Shown here: positions 24,650-32,621 of the stretch, piece by piece
Numbering within the stretch: position 1 is the stretch's first letter
Layout of the letters: every line of letters starts with the position of its first letter
Assembly (NCBI RefSeq): GCF_018860155.1
Contig: NZ_JAHKNI010000008.1
Coordinates: 62,001 to 126,000 of the forward strand
Source of the DNA: Nocardia albiluteola
Lineage (GTDB): Bacteria > Actinomycetota > Actinomycetes > Mycobacteriales > Mycobacteriaceae
Length of the DNA stretch: 64,000 nt
Direction: 5' to 3'
Notes under the pieces: model-generated
Seen by the model: only the letters and a program-made list of their open reading frames with translations
What the model was told of the DNA's origin: nothing
The model's database searches: none
Position numbers and translations under genes: made by a program

Positions 24650-26074
24650 ATGCGTTCTCCGCGATCCCGCGTCCTGGCCCTGCTGGTGATGTCGTTCATC
24701 GTGCTGTTGACCCCGGCCGCCGGTGCCGATCCCGAGTCCGGCACTGTCTCGTCGCCCCCGGGGCGGGACGTCACCTTCACCGGCGGTGGCGGGCTGCGGC
24801 TGCACGGCACGGTAATCGCCTCGGCTGCACCGCATTCCACCGCACCCGGCATCGTCCTTGTCGGCGGTTCCGGCCCCGGGCCCCGCGCGGAATACCTCGC
24901 CGAGGCCCGCGCCTTCGCCGCGGCCGGAATCACCACGCTGATCTACGACAAACGAACCACCGGCTACTCGCGCACCCACCGCGACCTGAATCTGCTCGCC
25001 GACGACGCCCAGGCCGCGCTCGAAACGCTGCGCCACACACCGGGAGTGCGGCCCGACCGGGTCGGGCTGTGGGGATTCAGCGAGGGCGGCTGGGTCGTAC
25101 CACTGGTCGCCGCGAGATCCGCCGACGTCGCATTCCTGGTCACACTCGGAGCCCCCGGGTTCACGCCGTTGCGCACCCAGACCTGGAGTCTGGCCGAAAC
25201 CCTGCGCCACCACGGCGATACCGGTCCGCTCGCGGCCACCGTCGAGGGGCCCGCCGCCCGACTGGTCGGCGAGACCGGGGCATTCCCCGCGGCCGAATTC
25301 GATCCCCTCCCGGCACTGCGCGGTGTGCACGTCCCGGTACTCGCGCTGTGGGGCGATCACGACGTGCAGGCCGTACCCGCGGAAAGCGCTGCGGTGCTAA
25401 GGAATACGCTCACCGGATCCGATTCGGTCACTATTCGCTTCGTCGCCGGCGCCGCCCACAACGGGCGCTCGACCACCGACGGCTTCGACCGCGTCGGCGC
25501 CCCGGCGGGGCCGGGTGCGCCGAAGGGCGCCTTCGCTCCCGGCTACCTCGATGCCATGACAACGTGGGTCAACCAGGTCGCGAACGGCACCCCAGCGGTC
25601 TCCTCGGCGCAACCGTATCCGGCTCAGGCCCTGTCGAGCGTCGACCCCGGCCACGGCTGGTGGACCTCGGCGTGGGTGCAGTCGATCGTGCTGGCCATGG
25701 TGCTGGTGGTCTTCCTCGGATACCTGCCGGTGTCGTGGATGAACCACCGTCCCCATCGCGCCCGCCGATCCGCCCGGCTGCTGGCAGTGTGCGGGCTGGG
25801 CTCGCTGGTCGCGACCGTGGTGTACGTGGAGTCGATCGTTGCCGACGATGCCCGGACCGTCGGCCCGGTGGTGGCCGATCGACCGCTCGTGTGGTTGATA
25901 CTGCAGGGCCTCGCCGTACTGACCGCCGTGTTGCTGGTCGTTACCGCGAGCACCGCGGTGCGCGGCCGGGCCGGGGTAGCCGCGATGTCACGCGCCGGGC
26001 TCGGTGTCCTACTGGTCACCGGGTGCGCCTGGCTGGCCTGGGCGATCGCCTGGGGGTTGTTCTCGATCCGATGA
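24650..26074 (+). CDS. exported alpha/beta hydrolase with C-terminal membrane domain
   Basis: A 474-residue protein. Residues 1-27 form a signal peptide or anchor. The hydrolase domain (about 40-320) has an IVLVGGSGPGPR oxyanion region, nucleophile Ser in GLWGFSEGGWV, Asp in ALWGDHDV and His in GAAHNGR. The last 140 residues carry four transmembrane helices beginning at WTSAWVQSIVLAMVLVVFLG. The catalytic domain should face outside. An AAAGG site precedes ATG 24650. The domain combination is unusual; substrate unknown. Confidence 0.82.
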   Translation: MRSPRSRVLALLVMSFIVLLTPAAGADPESGTVSSPPGRDVTFTGGGGLRLHGTVIASAAPHSTAPGIVLVGGSGPGPRAEYLAEARAFAAAGITTLIYDKRTTGYSRTHRDLNLLADDAQAALETLRHTPGVRPDRVGLWGFSEGGWVVPLVAARSADVAFLVTLGAPGFTPLRTQTWSLAETLRHHGDTGPLAATVEGPAARLVGETGAFPAAEFDPLPALRGVHVPVLALWGDHDVQAVPAESAAVLRNTLTGSDSVTIRFVAGAAHNGRSTTDGFDRVGAPAGPGAPKGAFAPGYLDAMTTWVNQVANGTPAVSSAQPYPAQALSSVDPGHGWWTSAWVQSIVLAMVLVVFLGYLPVSWMNHRPHRARRSARLLAVCGLGSLVATVVYVESIVADDARTVGPVVADRPLVWLILQGLAVLTAVLLVVTASTAVRGRAGVAAMSRAGLGVLLVTGCAWLAWAIAWGLFSIR

Positions 26075-26137
26075 TCGCGGACCGGGGGCGTCCGAAGCTG
26101 CTTCGAACCTCGTGGGCTGCAATAGTGCGGGGGCGCG

Positions 26138-27517
26138 TCAGCTGTACGAGCGGCTCACGAAACCGTCGGGGCGGACCAGCACCGTCCCATACGGCCAGCC
26201 GTCCACGAGGTGCACCGGAACGTCGGCCTCTATGCCGGGATCGGCCGTGAATACGCACCACTGCGATCCGATGAGATCCAGCGTGGACACCCCGTCGGCC
26301 ACCCACATATGCGGTAGGCGCGATCCTGGGGACCCGTCGAGGTTGAGGGCGACGTCCTCGGTGGAGGGAAGTTCCGCGCCGCCGTACCGGTAGCCCAGGT
26401 GCACCACCGGCGCGTTGATCGCCCCTGCCGCCTTGCGCGCCGCTGCCATGTCCTTCCCCCAGTGCAGGGACGGATCGTTGACCCGCAGGCGCGCCTGCTC
26501 CATCGTCATCAGGGCCACCGGATGGCGTTCGGTGTGATAAGTCTCCAGCAGTTCGGGTCCGGCCTCACCGCGCAGCACATGCGCGAGCTTCCACGCCAGA
26601 TTGTGCGCGTCGGCGATGCCGGCGTTCAGCCCGAACGCGCCCAGTGGCGGAATCGCATGCGCCGCGTCGCCCACCAGGAAGACCCGCCCGACGGACAGGC
26701 GATCGGCCACCTGGCCGCGCCCCCGGAACCTCAGCACGCTGCGAATCTCCACCTCGATCGACGGGTCGCCGAGCGCGGTGCGGATGAGCTCGGGAGTCGG
26801 TTCGGTAGCGAGCCCGGTGAGGAACACCCATTCGCGTTGGCCGTCGACGGTCACCAGTAGGCCGGTCGCGTCCGGATGCTCGATATTGCACATGGCGAAC
26901 GGTTCGCGCGGACGCAGATCAGCGCGGAACAGGACGCTCGTCGTCTCCCTGCCCATCACACCGGGACCGGTGAGGCCGACGCCGAGGACCCCCCGGACCC
27001 GGCTGCGCACCCCGTCGGCCGCCACCAGGTAGCGCGCTCGCACGACACGCCCGTCGGACAGGCTCGCGGTGACGCCGTCGGAGTCCTGCTCGAACGAGTC
27101 GAGCGCAACGCCGAACTCCACGTCGCCGGCTTTGGTGATCAGCACGCGGTCGAGCAGGTTCTGTCCGCATGTGCCGCGGATACGGGCCGGTGTGTAGGTG
27201 AGTTCGGCCGCGGTTTTCACCTTCCAATCCACGCCTTCGGCGAAGTCGGCCTCGGCGAGCGTGCGCCCCCGGATCTTCCCTGCCCGCAGGTCGACCGCTA
27301 CCTCGTTGACCGCCTGATCCAGGCCCACCTCGCGCAGGATCTCCACGGACCGCGACCCGATGCCGGTGGCCCTGGGGTGGGGCGAGAGCTCCGGCTTCTC
27401 GTCGACGACCAGGGGCTTGACGCCGTGGTGGCACAACAGCACCGCCAGCATCAGCCCGACGGATCCGCCGCCCGCGATCAAAACATCAGTGGATACAGTG
27501 TGCCCGTTCATGGGCAC
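26138..27517 (-). CDS. FAD-dependent aromatic/polyketide hydroxylase (group A)
   Basis: A 459-residue flavoprotein hydroxylase of the PheA/TfdB and anhydrotetracycline-hydroxylase type. FAD motif GGGSVGLMLAVLLCHHG near the start, ARYLVAADGVRSRVR as the DG motif, and GRVFLVGDAAHAIPPLGAFGLNAGIADAHNLAWKL as the second FAD motif. The protein is shorter than rifampicin monooxygenases, so the C-terminal thioredoxin-like domain is reduced. Start: GTG 27517 or ATG 27511; both lie inside a 12-bp inverted repeat. A divergent TetR regulator sits 29 bases away. Confidence 0.87.
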   Translation of the reverse strand: MPMNGHTVSTDVLIAGGGSVGLMLAVLLCHHGVKPLVVDEKPELSPHPRATGIGSRSVEILREVGLDQAVNEVAVDLRAGKIRGRTLAEADFAEGVDWKVKTAAELTYTPARIRGTCGQNLLDRVLITKAGDVEFGVALDSFEQDSDGVTASLSDGRVVRARYLVAADGVRSRVRGVLGVGLTGPGVMGRETTSVLFRADLRPREPFAMCNIEHPDATGLLVTVDGQREWVFLTGLATEPTPELIRTALGDPSIEVEIRSVLRFRGRGQVADRLSVGRVFLVGDAAHAIPPLGAFGLNAGIADAHNLAWKLAHVLRGEAGPELLETYHTERHPVALMTMEQARLRVNDPSLHWGKDMAAARKAAGAINAPVVHLGYRYGGAELPSTEDVALNLDGSPGSRLPHMWVADGVSTLDLIGSQWCVFTADPGIEADVPVHLVDGWPYGTVLVRPDGFVSRSYS

Positions 27518-27523
27518 ACTGTA
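27494..27523. promoter_or_regulatory. 12-bp perfect inverted repeat, probable TetR operator
   Basis: TACAGTGTGCCC (27494-27505) pairs perfectly with 27512-27523 across GTTCAT. It covers the start codon of the hydroxylase and lies 23 bases before the divergent tetR start, so one bound repressor could block both genes. Confidence 0.8.
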
Positions 27524-27546
27524 CCCACTTCTGTAGACTCCTGTCC

Positions 27547-28233
27547 ATGTCGCTGATCTGGGAGCGTGACCCGTACCGTTCGAAAAGGCAGGCCCTGAGC
27601 GTGGAGCGCATCGTGGCCGCGTCCGTCGCCATCGCCGACACCGAGGGGGTCGACGCGCTGTCGATGCGCCGCGTCGCCGCCGAACTGTCGACCGGCACGA
27701 CCACGCTCTATCGCTATGTGGACAGCCGCGACGACCTGCTCGACCTCATGGCCGATGCGGTCCATGACGACCATGCGCCGCTGACGGGAGATTGGCGTGC
27801 CGACCTCGAGGCGTACGCCCACCACGAACGCGAGCTGTGGCTGCGGCACGTTTGGCTCGCCCCGCTGCTGGCCACCCGGCCATCGCTCGGCCCCAACTGG
27901 TTGCGCGGCCTGGAACACGCACTCACCGCAGCCGCGCCGCTGACCTCCGACATCGCCGCCGCAGCCTCGGCCGTCGGGCTGATCAGGGACTACGTGCGCG
28001 GCGCGGTCATTCGCGAGCTCGCCGAGAAACAGACCCAGCAGCGCACCGGTCAGACCGAGGACCAATGGCGCGCCGCCGTCGCCCCCTACATGCGCAAGGT
28101 CATCGACAGCGGCGCATATCCCTTGGTTTCGGGCATGATCAAATCCGCCGACCTGAGCCCGGCCGAACAGTTTTCGTACGGGTTGCGCCGGATCCTCAGC
28201 GGGATCGCGGACTCGCAGCAGAGGGCGCAGTGA
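27547..28233 (+). CDS. TetR-family regulator of the adjacent hydroxylase
   Basis: A 228-residue TetR class C regulator: LSVERIVAASVAIADTEG, then MRRVAAELSTGTTTLYRYVDSRDDLLDLM as HTH, then a helical ligand domain with YVRGAVIRELAEKQTQQRTG. The intergenic space to the divergent flavin hydroxylase is only 29 bases and holds the right arm of a perfect inverted repeat. This is the standard layout of substrate-inducible TetR/monooxygenase pairs. Confidence 0.9.
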   Translation: MSLIWERDPYRSKRQALSVERIVAASVAIADTEGVDALSMRRVAAELSTGTTTLYRYVDSRDDLLDLMADAVHDDHAPLTGDWRADLEAYAHHERELWLRHVWLAPLLATRPSLGPNWLRGLEHALTAAAPLTSDIAAAASAVGLIRDYVRGAVIRELAEKQTQQRTGQTEDQWRAAVAPYMRKVIDSGAYPLVSGMIKSADLSPAEQFSYGLRRILSGIADSQQRAQ

Positions 28234-28324
28234 TCACCAGTATCGAGGCCGACCCGGTGTGATACACCCGCTCCGAAGGCGATTCACTCGGGATCCGGCT
28301 CCGGCATATGGTGAACTGATTCCC

Positions 28325-28654
28325 ATGACTCGCACCGTGCTCTACGACGACGGCCTGGTCGAGCTCGACCAGGAGGGAATCACCCTGCGCCGCTACTACT
28401 TTCCGTGGGCCGGCAGCAAACGTATCCGGTACTCCGACATCCGCGGCGTAGAGCAGCACGAGATGGGCACCTGGACCGGTAAGTGGCGGCTGTGGGGCAG
28501 CGGCGATCTGCGGCACTGGCTGCCGCTGGATGTGAATCGGCCCCGCAAGGACATCGCGATCGAGCTGGACCTGGGCGGATACGCGCGGCCGACGTTCTCG
28601 CCCGAGGATCCCGCGCGGGTGACAGCGCTGCTGAGCGAGCACGTCGGGGGCTGA
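28325..28654 (+). CDS. small PH-like hypothetical protein
   Basis: A 109-residue protein of alternating beta strands: TRTVLYDDGLVELDQEGITL, RYYFPWAGSKRIRYSDIRGVEQ, KWRLWGSGDLRHWLPLD, DIAIELDLGG. The pattern looks like a bacterial PH-like domain. No function is known to me. It is convergent with the aminotransferase gene, with 19 bases between stops. Confidence 0.7.
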   Translation: MTRTVLYDDGLVELDQEGITLRRYYFPWAGSKRIRYSDIRGVEQHEMGTWTGKWRLWGSGDLRHWLPLDVNRPRKDIAIELDLGGYARPTFSPEDPARVTALLSEHVGG

Positions 28655-28673
28655 CTCCGCCCGGGGCGCATGG

Positions 28674-29885
28674 CTACTGCCGATAGGTGGCCAGGAATCG
28701 GCCGATGCGTTCGATGATGGCCTCCAGGTCGTCGGCGTGGGGGAGGGTCAGGATCCGGAAGTGGTCCGGGCGCGGCCAGTTGAACCCGGTGCCCTGTACG
28801 ATGTGCAGCTTTTCCTGGAGCAGCAGATCCAGCACGAACTGCTCGTCGTCGTGGATCGGGTACATGTCCAGATCGATGCGCGGGAAGGCGTAGAGCGCCC
28901 CCTTCGGGGTGACGCACGAGACGCCCGGGATCGCGTTCAGGGCCTCCACCGCGCGGTCGCGCTGCTCGCGCAGCCGCCCACCGGGCAGCGTCAGGTCGAA
29001 AATGCTCTGATGCCCGCCCAGGGCGGCCTGAATCGCCTGCTGCGCAGGAACATTCGCGCACAGGCGCAGGCCCGCGAGCATCGTCAGGCCCTCGAGGTAG
29101 CTCTGCGCGTGCTGGGTGGGGCCCGAGACGACCAGCCAGCCCGAGCGGAATCCGGCGCACCGGTAGCTCTTGGACAGCCCGGAGAAGGTCAGGCACACCA
29201 GATCCGGCGCCAGCGAGGCGGTGGCGGTGTGGGTGAGGTCGTCGTAGAGGATCTTGTCGTAGATCTCGTCGGAGAACACCACCAGGCTGTGGCGTCGGGC
29301 GATCTCGAGGATCTGGCGCAGCACCTCGGGCGGATACACCGCGCCGGTGGGATTGTTCGGATTGACGATGACGATCGCGCGGGTGCGGTCGGTGATCTTG
29401 GCCTCGATGTCGGCCAGATCCGGGTACCAGTCGGAGGATTCGTCGCACAGGTAGTGCACCGCGCGCCCGCCGTTGAGGGTGGTCGCGGCGGTCCACAGCG
29501 GGAAATCCGGCGCGGGGATCAATACCTCGTCGCCGGTCTCCAGCAGCGCGGTCAGCGCCATCATGATCAACTCGGAGACCCCGTTGCCCAGGAACACCTC
29601 CTCCACGTCGACCCCCTGCACGCCCAGGGTCTGGTAGTACTGCACCACCGCGCGCCGCGCGGGCAGCAGTCCCTTGGAGGTGCAGTAGCCGCTCGAGGCG
29701 GGCAGGGCGCGCACGATGTCCTGCAGGATCTCCGCGGGCGCCTCGAAGCCGAACTGCAGCGGGCTGCCGGTGTTGAGTTTCACCACGTGGTGGCCCTCGG
29801 CCTCGAGGCGCGCGGCGTGTTCGGCCACCGGACCGCGGATCTCGTACGACACACCGGCGAGCTTGCTCGACTGCTTGAGCTGCAT
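28674..29885 (-). CDS. alaA: AlaA-like PLP-dependent aminotransferase
   Basis: A 403-residue class I/II aminotransferase very similar in layout to E. coli AlaA, which interconverts alanine/2-oxoglutarate and pyruvate/glutamate. The start MQLKQSSKLAGVSYEIRG, the VNPNNPTGAVY loop, FSDEIYDKILY, PLP-binding Lys239 in TFSGLSKSYRCAGFRSGW, and LHIVQGTGFNWPRPDHFRI near the end are diagnostic. GGAGG lies nine bases before ATG 29885. The gene is divergent from an HxlR regulator with two tandem palindromes between them, so it is probably regulated rather than purely housekeeping. Confidence 0.9.
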   Translation of the reverse strand: MQLKQSSKLAGVSYEIRGPVAEHAARLEAEGHHVVKLNTGSPLQFGFEAPAEILQDIVRALPASSGYCTSKGLLPARRAVVQYYQTLGVQGVDVEEVFLGNGVSELIMMALTALLETGDEVLIPAPDFPLWTAATTLNGGRAVHYLCDESSDWYPDLADIEAKITDRTRAIVIVNPNNPTGAVYPPEVLRQILEIARRHSLVVFSDEIYDKILYDDLTHTATASLAPDLVCLTFSGLSKSYRCAGFRSGWLVVSGPTQHAQSYLEGLTMLAGLRLCANVPAQQAIQAALGGHQSIFDLTLPGGRLREQRDRAVEALNAIPGVSCVTPKGALYAFPRIDLDMYPIHDDEQFVLDLLLQEKLHIVQGTGFNWPRPDHFRILTLPHADDLEAIIERIGRFLATYRQ

Positions 29886-29920
29886 GAACGTCCCTCCTTG
29901 AAGTTGCTGACGCACACTCT

Positions 29921-29958
29921 ACTTGGAAATTCCAAGTTTGCACTTGGAATTTCCAAGC
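29921..29958. promoter_or_regulatory. tandem 17-bp palindromes between alaA and hxlR
   Basis: ACTTGGAAATTCCAAGT (29921-29937) is a perfect palindrome. ACTTGGAATTTCCAAGC (29942-29958) is a near-perfect copy exactly 21 bases on, i.e. two helical turns. They end 20 bases before the hxlR start and lie 35 bases upstream of alaA. Very likely HxlR operators. Confidence 0.82.
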
Positions 29959-29978
29959 GTTCGGCTACAGTGAGGATC

Positions 29979-30557
29979 GTGCCCCGCCGCAACTATGACC
30001 ACTACTGCTCGGTGAGCCGCGCCCTCGAGGTCGTCGGCGACCGCTGGAGCCTGCTGGTGGTCCGCGAATTATGTTCGGGCCCCAGGCGATACAGCGATCT
30101 GTTCGCGGACCTGCCCGGCATCAGCACCGACATACTCGCGGCCCGCCTGAAGGATCTCGAGCACGACGGCATCCTGACCCGCCGCCGTGTCGGCCCGCGC
30201 GCGGCCACCGCGGTCTACGAGCTGACCCCCTCCGGAGCCGCGCTGCGCCCGGTGCTCGCCGCGCTCTCGGACTGGGGCACCGCACGCCTGGGTCCGCGCC
30301 GCACAACCGATGCGATGCGGGCGCACTGGTTGGCACTGCCGCTGGGCCGCGCGGTCGCGAACGAGGTGCCCGACGGCACCGTCACCGTGCGCATCGGCGA
30401 GGCGGCGTTCCACTACGTCATCACCGAGACCGGCATCACCCATCACGACGGCCCCGCCACCGCCCCGGACCGCGAATACCGGCTCACCCTGGACGACGCC
30501 ATCGATATCGCACAGGGCACGCGCCCCCTGGCCGAAGCGGCGGCAAGCAGCGAATAG
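29979..30557 (+). CDS. HxlR-family transcriptional regulator
   Basis: A 192-residue regulator: the HxlR core CSVSRALEVVGDRWSLLVVREL, YSDLFADLPGISTDILAARLKDLEHDGIL and a wing YELTPSGAALRP. The C-terminal 80 residues resemble an SCP2-like or small-ligand domain (VTVRIGEAAFHYVITETG). GTG 29979 follows the tandem palindromes. Divergent from the AlaA-like aminotransferase, its probable target. Confidence 0.88.
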   Translation: MPRRNYDHYCSVSRALEVVGDRWSLLVVRELCSGPRRYSDLFADLPGISTDILAARLKDLEHDGILTRRRVGPRAATAVYELTPSGAALRPVLAALSDWGTARLGPRRTTDAMRAHWLALPLGRAVANEVPDGTVTVRIGEAAFHYVITETGITHHDGPATAPDREYRLTLDDAIDIAQGTRPLAEAAASSE

Positions 30558-30611
30558 CCTTACATCCGAGGGTGATCGGTGCGGACGATCGACGCCTGCG
30601 ATGCGGGGGCG

Positions 30612-31465
30612 TCAGAGGGTAGCGATCAGCAGTTCCTCCGAACCGGCCGGGCGCAAGCCGTCGGTGCGGTCATGGAAGTAACGGTTCGTCAGGTCGGCGG
30701 CCGCGGCGGTCCGCGCTGCACCGAATCCCGCTTCCCCGGCCAGATCCCGGAATCGCTCGGGGGAGTAGAAGCTGATGAACGGTGTGCCGGAGGCCTGCGC
30801 GCCGCGCTGGGCGTACTCCCGCAACGTGCGCTCGGCCGGATCTATCAGATCCATCGGGAGCATATAGGTCATCGCCAGCGTGGATCCCGGTGCGAGCGTG
30901 GCGATCTGGCGCAAGGTGGCGAGATTCGTCTCGTGGGTGAGATACATCGACACACCGGTGGAGGCCACGACTGCGGGGCGTGCCGGGTCGAAACCGGCCG
31001 CCAGCAGCCGCTCCCACCAGGAATCGACCTCGAAATCGCAGGGGACCAGCCGCAAACCCGGGGGAACGCCGAATCCGAGCTCCTCGAGCCGCTGCCGTTT
31101 CCAGGCCTGCGGCTCGGGCTGATCGATCTCGAAAACCGTGACGGCCGAGGCGATCTCGGGGCGGCGCTGGGCGAAGGTGTCCAGCCCCGCCCCGAGCAGG
31201 ACGCACTGCTCCACCCCGCGCCCGGCCTGCTCGGTGATCAGATCCTCGATGAACCGCGCCCGCGCCACGACCCAGGCGCGCATCGGTGCGGTGGACGCGG
31301 GATCCATGTCCCGCGCTCACGCCAGCCGTCCGCGGGATCGACCAGGCGCAGCCCGATGTCGTCCTCCAGCACGTGCGGGGCCGGGTCGACCAGGGTGTGC
31401 AGGGCGCGCCACAGCGCGACCCGGACCGCGGTGTCCTCCGGTGCGAGTACCCGATCCTCAGGCAT
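30612..31465 (-). pseudogene. frameshifted class I SAM methyltransferase (LCMT/TIGR00027 type)
   Basis: The N-terminal part starts at ATG 31465 and reads DTAVRVALWRALH, HVLEDDIGLRL, DPADGWRER. The next family segment (STAPMRAWVVARARFIEDLI, then QCVLLGAGLDTFAQRRP and VSMYLTHETN) is in another frame from 31307. The switch falls at GGG, bases 31310-31312 on the plus strand; one more G would restore a continuous gene of about 285 codons. The domain after the shift contains the whole SAM site and could restart at ATG 31307. It is last in a coupled operon, overlapping the VOC gene by eight bases. Confidence 0.8.
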
Positions 31466-31814
31466 GGTCGCGCTCGATTCCGGGTGCGGCCTGCAGCGTC
31501 CACAGCCGGCCGTCGGGATCGCGGACGGTCATCTCCTTCGTCCCGAAGTGGGTCTCCTCGAAATCGGTGACGACCTCGGCCTCGCCGTCGAAGCGGACCG
31601 CCGCGGGATCGGGAACCCGCAGCACCAGCTGTGCGGTGGGCTCCTCGTGCGGGACCTCGGCCACGAAGATGTAGGGCCCGTCGCCGTTGCGGAACAACCC
31701 GGAGTTGTGATCGGTGGTGAAATCGGGTTCGTAGCCGACGGCCTGCATGAACCGTGCGGCCTTACCCCAGTTGCGGGTGGTCAGGTAGACCGCCTCGATG
31801 CCCTCTGTCGTCAT
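31458..31814 (-). CDS. VOC-family (glyoxalase-like) protein
   Basis: A 118-residue vicinal-oxygen-chelate protein: GIEAVYLTTRNWGKAARFMQAVGY forms the first strand-helix unit, GPYIFVAEVPHEEP the middle, and EMTVRDPDGRLWTLQ the closing strand. Fold members include glyoxalases, dioxygenases and antibiotic-binding proteins; no specific activity can be assigned. The start overlaps the RHH stop by four bases (ATGA) and the end overlaps the methyltransferase start by eight, so translation is coupled through the whole operon. Confidence 0.85.
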   Translation of the reverse strand: MTTEGIEAVYLTTRNWGKAARFMQAVGYEPDFTTDHNSGLFRNGDGPYIFVAEVPHEEPTAQLVLRVPDPAAVRFDGEAEVVTDFEETHFGTKEMTVRDPDGRLWTLQAAPGIERDHA

Positions 31815-31990
31815 GCTCGTTCCTTTCCGGACGGTGCGTCGTCTGCGGGGGCGGCGTCGTCGAGATAGGCGCGCAGCGCCTCGGCCACCAGCGCCGACAG
31901 CGACTGCCCGGACTCGATGGCCCGGAATTTGACCTGCTTGATCAGCTCGACCGGCAGATACACGTTGAACTGCTTCACCTCGTCGCCCAC
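31811..31990 (-). CDS. ribbon-helix-helix DNA-binding protein
   Basis: A 59-residue protein read here from GTG 31990: VKQFNVYLPVELIKQVKFRA is the beta strand and first helix of an RHH fold, and GQSLSALVAEALRAYLDD is the second helix. Its tail is charged and disordered-looking. It is first in the RHH-VOC-methyltransferase operon and faces an inverted repeat just upstream, so it probably represses this operon. RHH proteins are also antitoxins, but no toxin-like gene follows. Confidence 0.75.
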   Translation of the reverse strand: MGDEVKQFNVYLPVELIKQVKFRAIESGQSLSALVAEALRAYLDDAAPADDAPSGKERA

Positions 31991-31997
31991 ACCCCGA

Positions 31998-32021
31998 CCC
32001 TAGCATGCTAGCAAGCTAGGG
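31998..32021. promoter_or_regulatory. inverted repeat upstream of the RHH gene
   Basis: CCCTAGC (31998-32004) and GCTAGGG (32015-32021) form inverted arms. Inside are two overlapping ten-mers, TAGCATGCTA and TAGCAAGCTA. Multiple short half sites next to an RHH gene fit autoregulation. Confidence 0.65.
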
Positions 32022-32066
32022 TGCAACGGGATGTGGGGCTCCGAATCGCGTTCTCGGGCGACGGCC

Positions 32067-32513
32067 TCACACCGTCTCGACCCGGAACACCGCGATCCGC
32101 TCGGCGCTCGCGGCGACGTCGTCGGGCGACGGGCTCGGAGACAGGCCATTGTCGGCGTAGCGCTTGCCGACGCTGGCCGGGCTTTCGGTCACCAGTTGAC
32201 GCAGCACCGGACGGCGCGCCTCGACCGGCAATTCGACCAGCCGGGCCAACCGCGAGCGGCGGCCACGGGTCAGGGTGACCTGGTCGGCGGCCCGGGCGTT
32301 GGCCACCCAGGCGGCCTTCGGGAAGGCCTGCACGATGTAGTGCTGACCCGCCACCGGTACCACCGCGATCGCGAACGTCCGTAGTTTGCCGGTGCGTCGG
32401 CCGGCGAGGGTCAGCAACTGCATCGGGCCGAACGCTATGCCGACTCGCTGCAGCCCGATCATCATGAAGTTCGCGGCGTTGACCAGGCGTCGCTTGCGTT
32501 GCTGGCTCGACAT
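32067..32513 (-). CDS. deazaflavin (F420)-dependent nitroreductase-family protein
   Basis: A 148-residue Ddn-like split-barrel protein (DUF385). Landmarks: LLTLAGRRTGKLRTFAIAVVPV, HYIVQAFPKAAWVANARAA, TLTRGRRSRLARLVEL. Members bind F420 and reduce quinones or nitro-compounds. ATG 32513 is chosen because GGAGG lies eight bases upstream. It is divergent from a TetR regulator with tandem repeats in between, its probable controller. Confidence 0.85.
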   Translation of the reverse strand: MSSQQRKRRLVNAANFMMIGLQRVGIAFGPMQLLTLAGRRTGKLRTFAIAVVPVAGQHYIVQAFPKAAWVANARAADQVTLTRGRRSRLARLVELPVEARRPVLRQLVTESPASVGKRYADNGLSPSPSPDDVAASAERIAVFRVETV

Positions 32514-32534
32514 GAGCTGCACCTCCAGTGGGTA

Positions 32535-32577
32535 GTGAGTGTTTACTAACCGTAGTGTGGGTGAGTACTTGCTAACC
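32535..32577. promoter_or_regulatory. tandem 17-mer operators between the F420 enzyme and tetR
   Basis: GTGAGTGTTTACTAACC (32535-32551) and GTGAGTACTTGCTAACC (32561-32577) are direct copies with three differences, 26 bases apart. Each is itself roughly palindromic (GTgAG...CTaAC). They sit between the divergent genes and are likely TetR sites. Confidence 0.72.
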
Positions 32578-32621
32578 TGTCAAGAGATGATCGGACATTC
32601 CGACGCCGCAAGGAGGACAGG

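Noticed and set aside
31811..31990. RHH protein as an antitoxin
   Set aside because: The following genes are VOC and methyltransferase proteins, not toxin-like, so a toxin-antitoxin pair is not supported.
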